Positions 35,876 to 45,441 of a stretch of DNA of 64,000 nt are shown in pieces (position 1 is the first letter of the stretch; every line of letters begins with the position of its first letter). The position numbers and the translations under genes were made by a program. Below the pieces are notes generated by a model. That model did not search any database. It was not told the origin of the DNA and saw nothing but the letters and a program-made list of their open reading frames with translations. Origin of the DNA: Celerinatantimonas sp046054195 (GTDB lineage: Bacteria; Pseudomonadota; Gammaproteobacteria; Enterobacterales; Celerinatantimonadaceae); NCBI RefSeq assembly GCF_046054195.1, contig NZ_JBEQCS010000013.1, forward strand, positions 1 to 64,000, given 5' to 3'.

Positions 35876-36651
35876 GTGCGTTATTAGAAGTCACTAATTT
35901 ATCCCAATATATTCGTGTTCATGATAACTGGTTTAAACGTCATAACGTGCCAATTTTAAAGTCGGTCAATCTTACTTTAAAACAGGGGCATACATTATCG
36001 CTCGTGGGTGAATCAGGCTCAGGCAAATCCACGTTAGCACGACTCATTGCTGGCCTAAATCGCCCCAGTGAGGGCGAAATTAGTATCAATGGCGAAGTGC
36101 TTCACTACGGTGAAAACGCTAAGCGCTGCAAACTGGTCCGAATGATTTTTCAAGACCCGAATACCTCGTTAAATCCACGTAACCGGATTGGACGTATCTT
36201 AGAAGTCCCACTTGCGCTAAATACTTATATGAGTGATCGCCAGCGTTCTGAGCGCATTGCTTCGACTTTAAAACTGGTAGGCTTACTCCCAGAACATGCG
36301 CAATATTATCCACAAATGCTCAGTAATGGCCAAAAGCAGCGTGTTGCTTTGGCGCGAGCCCTTATTCTTAACCCTAAAATCATTATCGCCGATGAAAGTA
36401 TTTCATCATTGGATGTCTCTGTACGTTCACAAATCATTAACCTATTATTAGAGCTGCAAGAACGATTTGGCTTGAGTTATATTTTAGTCTCCAACGACTT
36501 AGGTATGGTTAGCCATATGAGTGACCAGGTCGCGGTAATGCATCAGGGCGAAATTATCGAATGGACACAAACTAAAACTCTATTTGAAAGCCCGCAGCAC
36601 AGTGTGACTCAACGCCTGCTCAATGCTTACTATACTGACTTCAAAAAGTAA
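35872..36651 (+). CDS. sapF: ABC transporter ATPase SapF
   Basis: 259 residues. Walker A GESGSGKS, signature MLSNGQKQRVALARALI (LSNG, again a family-typical change), Walker B IIIADESISSLD with Glu replaced by an E-S pattern. It is the last gene of sapBCDF and is coupled to sapD by overlap. Confidence 0.92.
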   Translation: MSALLEVTNLSQYIRVHDNWFKRHNVPILKSVNLTLKQGHTLSLVGESGSGKSTLARLIAGLNRPSEGEISINGEVLHYGENAKRCKLVRMIFQDPNTSLNPRNRIGRILEVPLALNTYMSDRQRSERIASTLKLVGLLPEHAQYYPQMLSNGQKQRVALARALILNPKIIIADESISSLDVSVRSQIINLLLELQERFGLSYILVSNDLGMVSHMSDQVAVMHQGEIIEWTQTKTLFESPQHSVTQRLLNAYYTDFKK

Positions 36652-36757
36652 TGTTTGCTCAGGGCTAACTAGATTAGCCCGCAGTTATGGTATGATATAC
36701 GCGTTTTACATTCGCCTTATCCAGTTAACAACTGAATAAGCCAAAGGAACCATATAG

Positions 36758-37957
36758 ATGATTATTAAACCTAAAATTCGTGGATTTATTTGCACGACTA
36801 CCCATCCTACAGGCTGTGAAGCTAATGTTAATGAGCAGATTAGCTATGTAAAAAGCAAAGGTGTAATCGCTAACGCCCCAAAACGGGTTTTGGTGATTGG
36901 TGCATCAACTGGGTATGGCCTAGCCTCACGAATTACCGCTGCATTTGGTGGCGGGGCTTCTACTTTAGGAGTCTTTTTAGAAAAAGCACCAAAAGAAAAA
37001 AAACCAGGCTCAGCTGGCTGGTATAACAGTGCAGCATTTGAAAAAGCCGCACACGCTCAAGGACTCTATGCCAAAAGCATTAATGGTGATGCGTTCTCTA
37101 ATGAAATTCGCCAAGTCACAATTGATCAAATCAAAGCCGATTTAGGCCAAGTTGACTTAGTTGTCTATTCTCTGGCTTCACCTGTTCGTAAAATGCCAGA
37201 TACTGGCGAACTTATCCGTTCTACTTTAAAACCTATTGGTGAAACTTATACAGCAACGGCTGTTGACACCAATAAAGACGAATTGTTTGAAGCAACTGTT
37301 GAGCCTGCAACCCAAGAAGAAATTGATAATACAATTAAAGTCATGGGCGGCGAAGATTGGGAACTCTGGATGAGTACCTTAAAAGAAGCGGGTGTATTAG
37401 CTCAAGGAGCTCGCAGCGTTGCCTATAGCTATATTGGTGCAGACTTAACATGGCCTATCTATTGGCATGGCACTATCGGTCAGGCGAAAAAAGACCTTGA
37501 TCGCGCAGCAGCTCAAATCAATGCAAGTTTAGAAGAGCTCAATGGCGGTGCTAATGTTGCAGTGCTAAAAAGTGTTGTTACACAAGCTAGTGCAGCAATT
37601 CCAGTGATGCCTTTGTACCTAGCGATGGTCTTTAAGGTCATGCAGGAAAAAGGCATTCATGAAGGCTGCATTGAGCAAATTCAGCGTTTATTTGAACAAC
37701 GCCTTTATGGCCAAGACAGTCAGATTCCTCTTGATGAGCAAAATCGAGTCCGCTTAGACGACTGGGAACTGCGTGACGATGTTCAATCTGCTTGCCACGA
37801 AATGTGGCCACAAATCACGACAGAAAATCTTCAGGAAAAAACAGCGTATCAATTCTATAAAAATGAATTTATGCGTTTATTCGGATTTGGTTTAGATGGC
37901 GTAGATTACGACGCAGATATTAGCCCAATTGTTGAATTTAGTCCGATTGAAGCCTAA
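36758..37957 (+). CDS. fabV: Enoyl-[acyl-carrier-protein] reductase FabV
   Basis: NADH-dependent trans-2-enoyl-ACP reductase of fatty acid elongation; FabV is the triclosan-tolerant type found in Vibrio and Pseudomonas. The 399-residue length matches. The cofactor motif is VLVIGASTGYGLASRI, the SAGWYN segment follows, and the catalytic Tyr-x8-Lys lies in YWHGTIGQAK. The N-terminal MIIKPKIRGFICTTTHPTGC is diagnostic. ATG follows AAAGGAACCATATAG. Monocistronic with a strong terminator. Confidence 0.97.
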   Translation: MIIKPKIRGFICTTTHPTGCEANVNEQISYVKSKGVIANAPKRVLVIGASTGYGLASRITAAFGGGASTLGVFLEKAPKEKKPGSAGWYNSAAFEKAAHAQGLYAKSINGDAFSNEIRQVTIDQIKADLGQVDLVVYSLASPVRKMPDTGELIRSTLKPIGETYTATAVDTNKDELFEATVEPATQEEIDNTIKVMGGEDWELWMSTLKEAGVLAQGARSVAYSYIGADLTWPIYWHGTIGQAKKDLDRAAAQINASLEELNGGANVAVLKSVVTQASAAIPVMPLYLAMVFKVMQEKGIHEGCIEQIQRLFEQRLYGQDSQIPLDEQNRVRLDDWELRDDVQSACHEMWPQITTENLQEKTAYQFYKNEFMRLFGFGLDGVDYDADISPIVEFSPIEA

Positions 37958-37983
37958 TTCACTTCAATGACTCAGTAATGAGA

Positions 37984-38014
37984 AAGCCACCTTAATTAAG
38001 GTGGCTTTTTTTAA
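37984..38014 (+). terminator. Terminator of fabV
   Basis: AAGCCACCTTAA/TTAAGGTGGCTT, a 12-bp perfect stem, then TTTTT. It lies between convergent genes; the downstream T-run fits the plus strand best. Confidence 0.88.
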
Positions 38015-38418
38015 TCTGGTTGGAGCTCTTTGGGCAAGGGCCCTACTCGAAGATAAGTTAATTTACCGACACGTGGCTTATGGATAAATAATCGCATTCG
38101 GTCATGAGATATTACATACTTATGCTCACCTAAATTCGTTTCAACATAAATTGTGTTATTACGAATTTTATATGTAGTATGAATTAAGCTCCCATCCTGA
38201 ATCACACCCTGTGCAGAAAACTGCAAATACTCAGTTGTGCCAAAGTATGGCTCTTCACTTCTCCATTTACCAATAATCGGATTAACCGTATGGGGGTTGT
38301 AAAATAAAGAGAAATAGACAAAAAGTCCGACTCCTATTCCTACCCCCAACAGAGCTAACACCAGAAAGGCCCACTGCCGAGTAATCAGCAGCCGACCATA
38401 CTGACCAGTTTTAACCAT
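38011..38418 (-). CDS. Small membrane-anchored hypothetical protein downstream of ppiD
   Basis: 135 residues. One membrane segment at about 15-38 (WAFLVLALLGVGIGVGLFVYF) is followed by a periplasmic beta-rich domain with GKWRSEEPYFGTTEYLQFSA. The pattern G-x-W followed by strands resembles the small DUF2850-type proteins of Vibrionaceae, but this is only a possibility. The start overlaps the ppiD stop by 8 bp, so it is translated from the ppiD message and may share its envelope-folding context. Confidence 0.65.
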   Translation of the reverse strand: MVKTGQYGRLLITRQWAFLVLALLGVGIGVGLFVYFSLFYNPHTVNPIIGKWRSEEPYFGTTEYLQFSAQGVIQDGSLIHTTYKIRNNTIYVETNLGEHKYVISHDRMRLFIHKPRVGKLTYLRVGPLPKELQPD

Positions 38419-40300
38419 TATAAGAAATATCCGCTTTGCTTTTTAGATAGTCTAGCAATAAACGGTAATCTTCGTTGGCTAATTGTGATGGCCACTGTTT
38501 AAGGATCTGTTGTTTCAGATTGTCATCAACCTTAGGCTGATTAATTTGATCTAGCGTAATCACGAAAGCATCACCTGTCGCCGTTTTAATAGCTTTGGCT
38601 GGATGTTTACCATCTTTAGGGTGAGCCATTGTAAATGCTTCACTAACAACCTGTTGGTCGAGTTTCTGATCATTACGAGCGACATCCGATGCCCGTTGTA
38701 ATTTCAGGTTTTGAGCTTGGAGAAGCTTGTCAAACTCAGCGCTCTTATCAGCAACACTTGCAAGTTTATTTGCATAATCCTGCGCTTGTTGAATTGCTTT
38801 TTCTGTAACTAAAGCTTGCTTGGCATCTTCTTTGACTTTGTCAAAAGGTTTAACTGATGCAGCTTTATGGCCAGTTACTCGCACAACCAGTGCCTGTTCA
38901 GGGCTCAAATTAATAATCGGGCTGTTTTGCTGTTTCTCGATTGCATCTTTAGAGAAGATTTGTTCAATCGCCTGCTGTGAATCAATATCTTTAGGCAGAT
39001 TATCACGAGAAACACCTTTAGCTGTTTCTAATTTTAAACCTAACTTTTTAGCAGTTTCATCCAAGGAATCAGGCGACTCATAGGTAAGGTTATTGAGCTT
39101 CTGAGAAACATCATAAAACTTGGTCATTGCCTGATCTTGCTGAACTTTTTTGACGATTTTATCTTTCACTCTGGCAAAAGGAGGCAGTTTCGAATCTTGT
39201 ACACCTAGCAGTTTAATGATGTGATAACCATACTTAGTTTTAACCACTCCACTGATGTCCCCAACTTTAGCTAAACCAAAAGCCGCTTTATCAAAAGCTT
39301 TAGGCATGACACCTTTCTGGAACCAATCAAGGTCACCACCTTTTTTGGCACTAAATTGATCCTGAGAATATTTTTTAGCCAACGTGGCAAAATCGGCACC
39401 ATTTTTCAGCTCTTTTTCCAGCTTCTCAGCTTCGGCTTGCGCTTTTTGCGGATCTTTACCTGGTTTAATTAAGATATGTGCAACATGGCGCTGAACAGGC
39501 AACTGATATTGGTCTGCATGCTCATGAAAATATTGTTTTGCCTGCTCATCTGTCACGTTAATGGAATTAGCAATTGATTTAGCATCCAGCAAAATATAAT
39601 TGATATCGACTGTTTCAGGCGAGCGGAACTGTTCTTGATGCTGCTGATAATAGGCTTTCACCTCTTTATCAGAGACTTTTATAGTACCTGCAAAATTCTC
39701 TTCTGGTACATGCACATAATGAAAACTACGAGTCTGAGCCTGCAAATTGCCCAATTGTTTTACTTCATTGTTTAAAACAAATTGTGACTCAAATAGAGCC
39801 TGCTGCAACTGCGTATTTTGCATATCAGTGCGAATAAGTTGACTGAAACGTACTGCGGTCAGGCCATTGCTTTGTAAGCGCTGAAGAAACAATGCATTGT
39901 CAAACTTACCATTTTGTTTGAATGCATCCATATTTTTAATATTATCTTCAACTTGCTTATCGCTCACTGCAATACCCAATTTTTCAGACTCTTGATCAAT
40001 GAGCTTTTGATTAACTAACCGAGCCAAGACACCTTGTTTTAATTGAGCAATATATTGAGGATTATCGGCTAACTGAGAAAAGGCACTACCATAACGCTGC
40101 TGCATCTGACTACGCTGTTGCTGATAAGCCTGCTGAAATTCAGCTTCCGATATTGTTTCCCCGTTGACCTTTGCGGCATAACTACCGCCGGATGAACCAA
40201 GATAGCTCCCAATCCCAGCCAGGGCAAATGAGATGATAATAAGGCATAGGATAATCTTAATAATTAGCCCCTGGCCACCTTCCTGAATCTTCTCCAACAT
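38411..40300 (-). CDS. ppiD: Periplasmic chaperone/peptidyl-prolyl isomerase PpiD
   Basis: Membrane-anchored SurA-like folding factor near the Sec translocon. From the ATG at 40300 it is 629 residues; a GTG at 40318 would add six. Layout: N-terminal anchor (LIIKIILCLIIISFALAGIG), SurA_N-like helical domain, a parvulin domain at about 260-355 (RHVAHILIKPG, GGDLDWFQKGVMPKAFDKA, GDISGVVKTKYGYHIIKL), and a C-terminal chaperone region. The position after hupB is conserved in gammaproteobacteria. Confidence 0.94.
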   Translation of the reverse strand: MLEKIQEGGQGLIIKIILCLIIISFALAGIGSYLGSSGGSYAAKVNGETISEAEFQQAYQQQRSQMQQRYGSAFSQLADNPQYIAQLKQGVLARLVNQKLIDQESEKLGIAVSDKQVEDNIKNMDAFKQNGKFDNALFLQRLQSNGLTAVRFSQLIRTDMQNTQLQQALFESQFVLNNEVKQLGNLQAQTRSFHYVHVPEENFAGTIKVSDKEVKAYYQQHQEQFRSPETVDINYILLDAKSIANSINVTDEQAKQYFHEHADQYQLPVQRHVAHILIKPGKDPQKAQAEAEKLEKELKNGADFATLAKKYSQDQFSAKKGGDLDWFQKGVMPKAFDKAAFGLAKVGDISGVVKTKYGYHIIKLLGVQDSKLPPFARVKDKIVKKVQQDQAMTKFYDVSQKLNNLTYESPDSLDETAKKLGLKLETAKGVSRDNLPKDIDSQQAIEQIFSKDAIEKQQNSPIINLSPEQALVVRVTGHKAASVKPFDKVKEDAKQALVTEKAIQQAQDYANKLASVADKSAEFDKLLQAQNLKLQRASDVARNDQKLDQQVVSEAFTMAHPKDGKHPAKAIKTATGDAFVITLDQINQPKVDDNLKQQILKQWPSQLANEDYRLLLDYLKSKADISYNG

Positions 40301-40379
40301 TCTGGTTTCACTCTTCACTGCTATAGATAACGAAAAAGCGCATCCATGATGCGCTCAATAATTTAAAATCAGAAAATCA

Positions 40380-40655
40380 CTATTCATTTACTGAATCTTT
40401 AAGAAGCTTTCCTGCCTTAAATGCAGGGACTCGTGCGGCCGGGATTTCAATCTCCTGCCCAGTTTGAGGATTGCGGCCACTGCGAGCTGCACGTTCCCGG
40501 GTCTGAAACGTTCCAAAACCAATGATACTGATACTATCGCCTTCTTTTAGTGATTCACTAATCACTTCCAGCATTGAGTCCAGTACGCGCCCTGCTGCCG
40601 CTTTTGACATATCGGCACCGCTTGCAATTTTATCGACTAACTGAGCTTTGTTCAC
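40380..40655 (-). CDS. hupB: HU DNA-binding protein, beta-type
   Basis: 91-residue nucleoid protein. The DNA-binding arm motif GFGTFQTRERAARSGRNPQTG is complete. Location between lon and ppiD is the classical hupB position. ATG follows AAAGGGGATTCTTG. Confidence 0.96.
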   Translation of the reverse strand: MNKAQLVDKIASGADMSKAAAGRVLDSMLEVISESLKEGDSISIIGFGTFQTRERAARSGRNPQTGQEIEIPAARVPAFKAGKLLKDSVNE

Positions 40656-40784
40656 AAGAATCCCCTTTGATAATCATCTAATTCGGCCACAAACCTCACA
40701 TCCCTTACGAGGCCACTATGACACAATTTCGCCAGCCCATCAGAAAGACTGAGCTGACAATTATTATGTATCAACCGCTCAAGC

Positions 40785-43151
40785 TCAAGCAGTTTCAGTT
40801 TTTTTAGTGACGAACTCTACACCAAAAGGGTTTCTCTCAAGAGCCAGTTCTAATACTTCCTCAATCCAATGGACAGGTCGTATATCAAGCTCTTTTTTAA
40901 CGTTTTCTGGAATTTCTTCCAAATCACGTTCGTTTTCTTTTGGAATCAACACGCGTTTAATTCCGCCGCGATGAGCCGCTAACAGTTTCTCTTTCAAACC
41001 ACCGATAGGTAACACTTCACCGCGCAAAGTGATTTCACCAGTCATGGCCACATCAGCACGAACCGGATTGCCTGTTAAAGCTGAAACCAGCGCTGTTGAC
41101 ATCGCGATCCCGGCACTTGGGCCATCCTTAGGCGTAGCGCCTTCTGGCACATGCACGTGAATATCGCGTTTTTCATAGAAATCAGAGTTGATCCCTAATT
41201 TGTCAGCGCGAGAGCGAACAACCGTCATAGCTGCCTGAATCGACTCCTGCATAACATCGCCAAGTGATCCAGTCTGGGTCATTTTGCCTTTACCTGGAAC
41301 CGAGGCGGTTTCAATGGTCAGCAAATCGCCACCCACTTCAGTCCAAGCCAAACCAGTTACCATGCCAATCCGGTTATGTTCATCGGCTTTGCCATAATCA
41401 AAGCGTTGGACACCCAGATAATCATGCAGGTTATCACCATCGACACTGATATGTTTAACATCGGGTGAAAGCAAGATCTGTTTTACTGCTTTACGACAGA
41501 TTTTAGAAATCTCCCGCTCTAAACCACGCACGCCGGCTTCGCGAGTGTAATAACGAATAATGCCAACCACTGCACTATCTTCAATGGTCAGTTCACCTTT
41601 TTTAAGGCCATTGCGTTTAATCTGTTTTTCAATTAAATGACGTTTGGCAATATTCAGTTTCTCGTCTTCGGTATAGCCAGACAGACGAATCACTTCCATA
41701 CGATCAAGCAGCGGGCCTGGAATATTCATCGAGTTAGATGTCGCAACGAACATCACATCAGACAAGTCATAGTCCACTTCCAGATAATGGTCGTTAAAGC
41801 TATTGTTTTGCTCAGGGTCCAACACCTCTAGCAAAGCAGATGCTGGGTCGCCACGCATATCTGATGACATCTTATCGATTTCATCTAATAAGAACAGTGG
41901 GTTTTTAACGCCAACTTTCGCCATTTTCTGGATAAGTTTACCCGGCATAGAACCAATATAAGTTCTACGGTGACCACGAATTTCAGCTTCATCACGCACG
42001 CCACCCAATGCCATACGGACATATTTACGTCCGGTCGAACGAGCAATTGACTGACCCAGAGAGGTTTTACCAACCCCTGGAGGTCCTACCAAACACAGAA
42101 TTGGGCCTTTCAATTTGTTGGTGCGAGTTTGTACTGCAAGGTACTCTAAAATCCGCTCTTTGACCTTTTCAAGGCCATAGTGGTCACTATTTAGGATCTC
42201 TTCCGCTTTAGCTAAGTCTTTTTTAACTTTGGAACGTTTAGTCCACGGGACACTCAGCATCCAATCGACATAGCCGCGAACAACGGTCGCTTCAGCCGAC
42301 ATAGGCGACATCATTTTCAGTTTATTGAGCTCAGCTTCGGTTTTTTCACGAGCTTCCTGAGGCATTTTTGCTTCAGCAATTTTCTGAGCTAAAACTTCAA
42401 ATTCATCTTGGCCTTCATCCATCTCACCGAGCTCTTTTTGAATCGCTTTCATTTGCTCATTGAGATAGTATTCGCGCTGGCTCTTTTCCATCTGTTTTTT
42501 CACGCGAGAACGGATTTTCTTCTCAACCTGTAATAGGTCGATTTCAGATTCCATCATCGCCATCAGATATTCGAGACGCTCGGTGACACTCGCAATCTCT
42601 AGAACCTGCTGTTTATCAGCTAGTTTTAATGGCATATGAGCTGCCATGGTATCCGCTAGCCGAGCGGCATCATCAATCCCAGAAACAGAAGTTAAAACCT
42701 CTGGTGGGATTTTTTTATTCAGTTTGATGTATCCTTCAAACTGCGAAATAGCTGACCGAACAAGCACTTCTTGTTCGCGATCATCAATGGGCTGCGATTG
42801 AATAAATTCAATCTGCGCCTCAAAGAAATCTTCGTTGTCAGTAAATTCATTTAATTTCGCACGCTGGCTCCCTTCCACCAAGACTTTAACCGTACCATCG
42901 GGAAGTTTTAACAGCTGAAGAATATTGGCAACAGTGCCCACGTCATACAGGTCATCAACACTCGGTTCATCTGTAGATGCATCTTTTTGCGCGATAAGCA
43001 AAACCTGCTTATCGTGTTCCATAGCTGTTTCCAGACATTGGATAGACTTCTTACGCCCTACAAATAGAGGGATGACCATATGGGGATAAACCACCACATC
43101 TCTCAGTGGCAGCACCGGAATTATCATACTTTCTGAACGCTCTAAGGTCAT
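40785..43151 (-). CDS. lon: ATP-dependent protease Lon
   Basis: 788 residues. N-terminal substrate-binding LON domain (IPVLPLRDVVVYPHMVIPLF), coiled-coil linker, AAA+ domain with Walker A GPPGVGKT and Walker B LFLLDEIDKM, and a C-terminal protease with Ser-Lys dyad (KDGPSAGIAMS, GGLKEKLLAA). It degrades misfolded and regulatory proteins. ATG follows GAGAGGACCAA. A sigma-32-type promoter lies upstream at 43198-43225. Confidence 0.97.
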   Translation of the reverse strand: MTLERSESMIIPVLPLRDVVVYPHMVIPLFVGRKKSIQCLETAMEHDKQVLLIAQKDASTDEPSVDDLYDVGTVANILQLLKLPDGTVKVLVEGSQRAKLNEFTDNEDFFEAQIEFIQSQPIDDREQEVLVRSAISQFEGYIKLNKKIPPEVLTSVSGIDDAARLADTMAAHMPLKLADKQQVLEIASVTERLEYLMAMMESEIDLLQVEKKIRSRVKKQMEKSQREYYLNEQMKAIQKELGEMDEGQDEFEVLAQKIAEAKMPQEAREKTEAELNKLKMMSPMSAEATVVRGYVDWMLSVPWTKRSKVKKDLAKAEEILNSDHYGLEKVKERILEYLAVQTRTNKLKGPILCLVGPPGVGKTSLGQSIARSTGRKYVRMALGGVRDEAEIRGHRRTYIGSMPGKLIQKMAKVGVKNPLFLLDEIDKMSSDMRGDPASALLEVLDPEQNNSFNDHYLEVDYDLSDVMFVATSNSMNIPGPLLDRMEVIRLSGYTEDEKLNIAKRHLIEKQIKRNGLKKGELTIEDSAVVGIIRYYTREAGVRGLEREISKICRKAVKQILLSPDVKHISVDGDNLHDYLGVQRFDYGKADEHNRIGMVTGLAWTEVGGDLLTIETASVPGKGKMTQTGSLGDVMQESIQAAMTVVRSRADKLGINSDFYEKRDIHVHVPEGATPKDGPSAGIAMSTALVSALTGNPVRADVAMTGEITLRGEVLPIGGLKEKLLAAHRGGIKRVLIPKENERDLEEIPENVKKELDIRPVHWIEEVLELALERNPFGVEFVTKKTETA

Positions 43152-43197
43152 TTGGTCCTCTCTGCCTTAGCTGAAATATAAATTCGCTATGTTCAGT

Positions 43198-43225
43198 ATA
43201 TTGGGGTAATTCACATAGATTCAAT
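43198..43225 (-). promoter_or_regulatory. Candidate sigma-32 (heat-shock) promoter of lon
   Basis: On the minus strand TTGAA (43224-43220) and CCCCAATAT (43206-43198) are 13 bp apart, close to the sigma-32 consensus CTTGAA and CCCCATNT. It lies about 50-75 bp upstream of lon, whose heat-shock control is conserved. Confidence 0.65.
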
Positions 43226-43306
43226 TAGAGATGGAAGAAAAAGTGATAAAAAGCGGTTAACTGGATACAATTACGCCAATTGTGAATATAGCAGCGACTA
43301 AATTAA

Positions 43307-43332
43307 AAAAGGTGACTTAAGAGCCACCTTTT
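43307..43332 (-). terminator. Terminator after clpX
   Basis: Minus strand: AAAAGGTGGCTCTTAAG with the 3' arm CACCTTTTTT. An eight-bp core stem with a T-run lies 24 bp downstream of clpX and separates it from lon. Confidence 0.8.
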
Positions 43333-43356
43333 ATTTGTGATTAACTAAACAGATAT

Positions 43357-44640
43357 CTATTCGCCGGAGGAAGCCTTAGCTTGCTCTTTATTGGAATAGA
43401 TAATCAATGGATCACTTTCACCTTTGATAACTGTTGCATCAATAACAACTTTGCTAACGTTATCCATTGAAGGCAGCTCGTACATCGTATCAAGCAATAC
43501 GTCTTCAACAATTGAGCGTAATCCACGAGCACCAGTTTTTCGGGCCAGCGCTTTGTGTGCGATAGCTTTTAAAGCATCTTCACGAAACTCAAGCTCAACA
43601 CCTTCAAGTTTGAACAACTCACCGTATTGCTTGGTCAGTGCGTTTTTAGGCTCGCTCAAGATCTGAATCAAAGCAGACTCATCAAGCTCAGTCAAAGAAG
43701 CAACTACAGGCAAACGTCCAATAAACTCAGGAATCAGCCCGTATTTCACCAAGTCTTCAGGCTCAACCTGTGCGAAAATTTTAGAGACTGAACTTTGCTG
43801 TTCTTTAGTCTTAACTTCTGCGCCAAAACCAATACCTGCATGCGCTTCGGTACGTTGAGCAATAACTTTATCCAAACCGGCAAAAGCGCCCCCACAAATA
43901 AATAATATTTTAGAGGTATCAACCTGTAAAAACTCTTGCTGGGGATGTTTGCGCCCACCCTGAGGAGGAACAGAAGCCACGGTGCCTTCAATCAGTTTCA
44001 GCAGTGCTTGCTGAACGCCTTCACCGGATACGTCACGGGTGATAGAAGGGTTATCAGATTTACGAGAGATTTTATCGATTTCATCGATATAAACAATCCC
44101 CTGCTCTGCTTTCTCAACATCATAGTCACATTTTTGCAGTAACTTCTGAATGATGTTTTCAACATCTTCACCCACATAACCAGCTTCGGTTAAGGTCGTT
44201 GCATCAGCCATGGTAAACGGTACATCAAGTAACCGTGCCATTGTTTCTGCCAACAAAGTTTTACCACTACCGGTTGGGCCAATCAGCAAAATGTTACTTT
44301 TACCTAATTCGACCTGGTCGGTACTGCTTGAGTTACGCAGCCGTTTGTAGTGATTATAAACCGCAACAGAAAGAACTTTTTTTGCCTGGTCCTGACCGAT
44401 AACGTACTCATCTAAGTGAGAGCGAATTTCTTTCGGTACGGGTAGAGCCCCGTCTTCATGCTTGGGTGAAATATCTTTGATCTCTTCGCGGATAATATCA
44501 TTACATAATTCCACGCATTCATCACAGATATAGACCGATGGGCCAGCAATTAATTTACGTACTTCATGCTGACTTTTTCCACAAAATGAGCAGTACAACA
44601 GTTTGCCACTGTCCCCATCACCTTTGTGTTTATCTGTCAT
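43357..44640 (-). CDS. clpX: ClpX, ATPase and unfoldase subunit of ClpXP
   Basis: 427 residues. N-terminal zinc-binding domain (CSFCGKSQHEV, CDECVELCND), AAA+ module with Walker A GPTGSGKT, Walker B IVYIDEIDKI, the pore loop GYVGEDV, the RKH region GGRKHPQQEF, and the ClpP-docking loop IGFGAE. It unfolds tagged substrates for ClpP. It follows clpP by 75 bp. Confidence 0.97.
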   Translation of the reverse strand: MTDKHKGDGDSGKLLYCSFCGKSQHEVRKLIAGPSVYICDECVELCNDIIREEIKDISPKHEDGALPVPKEIRSHLDEYVIGQDQAKKVLSVAVYNHYKRLRNSSSTDQVELGKSNILLIGPTGSGKTLLAETMARLLDVPFTMADATTLTEAGYVGEDVENIIQKLLQKCDYDVEKAEQGIVYIDEIDKISRKSDNPSITRDVSGEGVQQALLKLIEGTVASVPPQGGRKHPQQEFLQVDTSKILFICGGAFAGLDKVIAQRTEAHAGIGFGAEVKTKEQQSSVSKIFAQVEPEDLVKYGLIPEFIGRLPVVASLTELDESALIQILSEPKNALTKQYGELFKLEGVELEFREDALKAIAHKALARKTGARGLRSIVEDVLLDTMYELPSMDNVSKVVIDATVIKGESDPLIIYSNKEQAKASSGE

Positions 44641-44715
44641 TAGCTAACCTCACAACTGTAGAGCAGTTATCAATATAATATATATGATGACACTCTACAT
44701 GTTTTTCAAATTTAC

Positions 44716-45336
44716 TTATCCACGATTAGTTAAGATATCGTCCACCAAGCCATACTCTTTAGACTCTTGTGCAGTCATATAATTATCGCGGTCAGTATCC
44801 TGGGAAATTTTTTCATAGCTTTGCCCAGTATGATATGCCAATAATTCATTCATAAGCCGCTTGGTTTTGATAATTTCGTTGGCATGGATTTCAATATCCG
44901 ATGCCTGTCCCTGATAACCACCCAGGGGCTGATGAATCATCACTTTAGAGTTAGGTAGACAATAACGTTTACCTTTAGCGCCACCAGCTAAAAGAAATGA
45001 CCCCATACTCGCAGCCATTCCCATACAAACAGTACTTACATCAGGTTTGATAAACTGCATCGTATCATAAATTGCCATACCCGCAGTAATAACACCACCT
45101 GGAGAATTAATATACAGGAAAATATCTTTATCAGGGCTTTCTGATTCGAGAAATAGCAGCTGAGCCACAATTAAGTTAGCCATGTTGTCTTCAACTTGGC
45201 CAGTTAGAAAGATAACCCGCTCTTTGAGCAATCTAGAATAGATGTCGTAGGAACGCTCGCCTTTTGATGTTTGTTCAACGACCATTGGAACTAGCGCAGC
45301 TAGAGGGTTACTTAAATCAGGATAATCTTTTGACAT
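44716..45336 (-). CDS. clpP: ClpP protease subunit
   Basis: 206 residues. Catalytic Ser in MGMAASMGSFLL, His in MIHQPLGGYQGQ, and Asp in the later DTDRDN segment. The mature N-terminus (LVPMVVEQT) indicates a short propeptide. Works with ClpX and ClpA. The gap to tig holds a hairpin without T-run. Confidence 0.97.
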   Translation of the reverse strand: MSKDYPDLSNPLAALVPMVVEQTSKGERSYDIYSRLLKERVIFLTGQVEDNMANLIVAQLLFLESESPDKDIFLYINSPGGVITAGMAIYDTMQFIKPDVSTVCMGMAASMGSFLLAGGAKGKRYCLPNSKVMIHQPLGGYQGQASDIEIHANEIIKTKRLMNELLAYHTGQSYEKISQDTDRDNYMTAQESKEYGLVDDILTNRG

Positions 45337-45357
45337 CGATACACGCTTCCTTAAACA

Positions 45358-45391
45358 AATGGCTCGGGAGAATTGAACCTACCGAGCCATT
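45358..45391 (-). other. Hairpin in the tig-clpP spacer
   Basis: AATGGCTCGG, 14 nt, CCGAGCCATT: a perfect 10-bp stem, no T-run. It may set the tig/clpP mRNA ratio by processing or partial termination. Confidence 0.5.
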
Positions 45392-45441
45392 ATATGCAAG
45401 CCTTATCGGCTAAAGTCAAATCTAACCGATCAGGTATTGAC

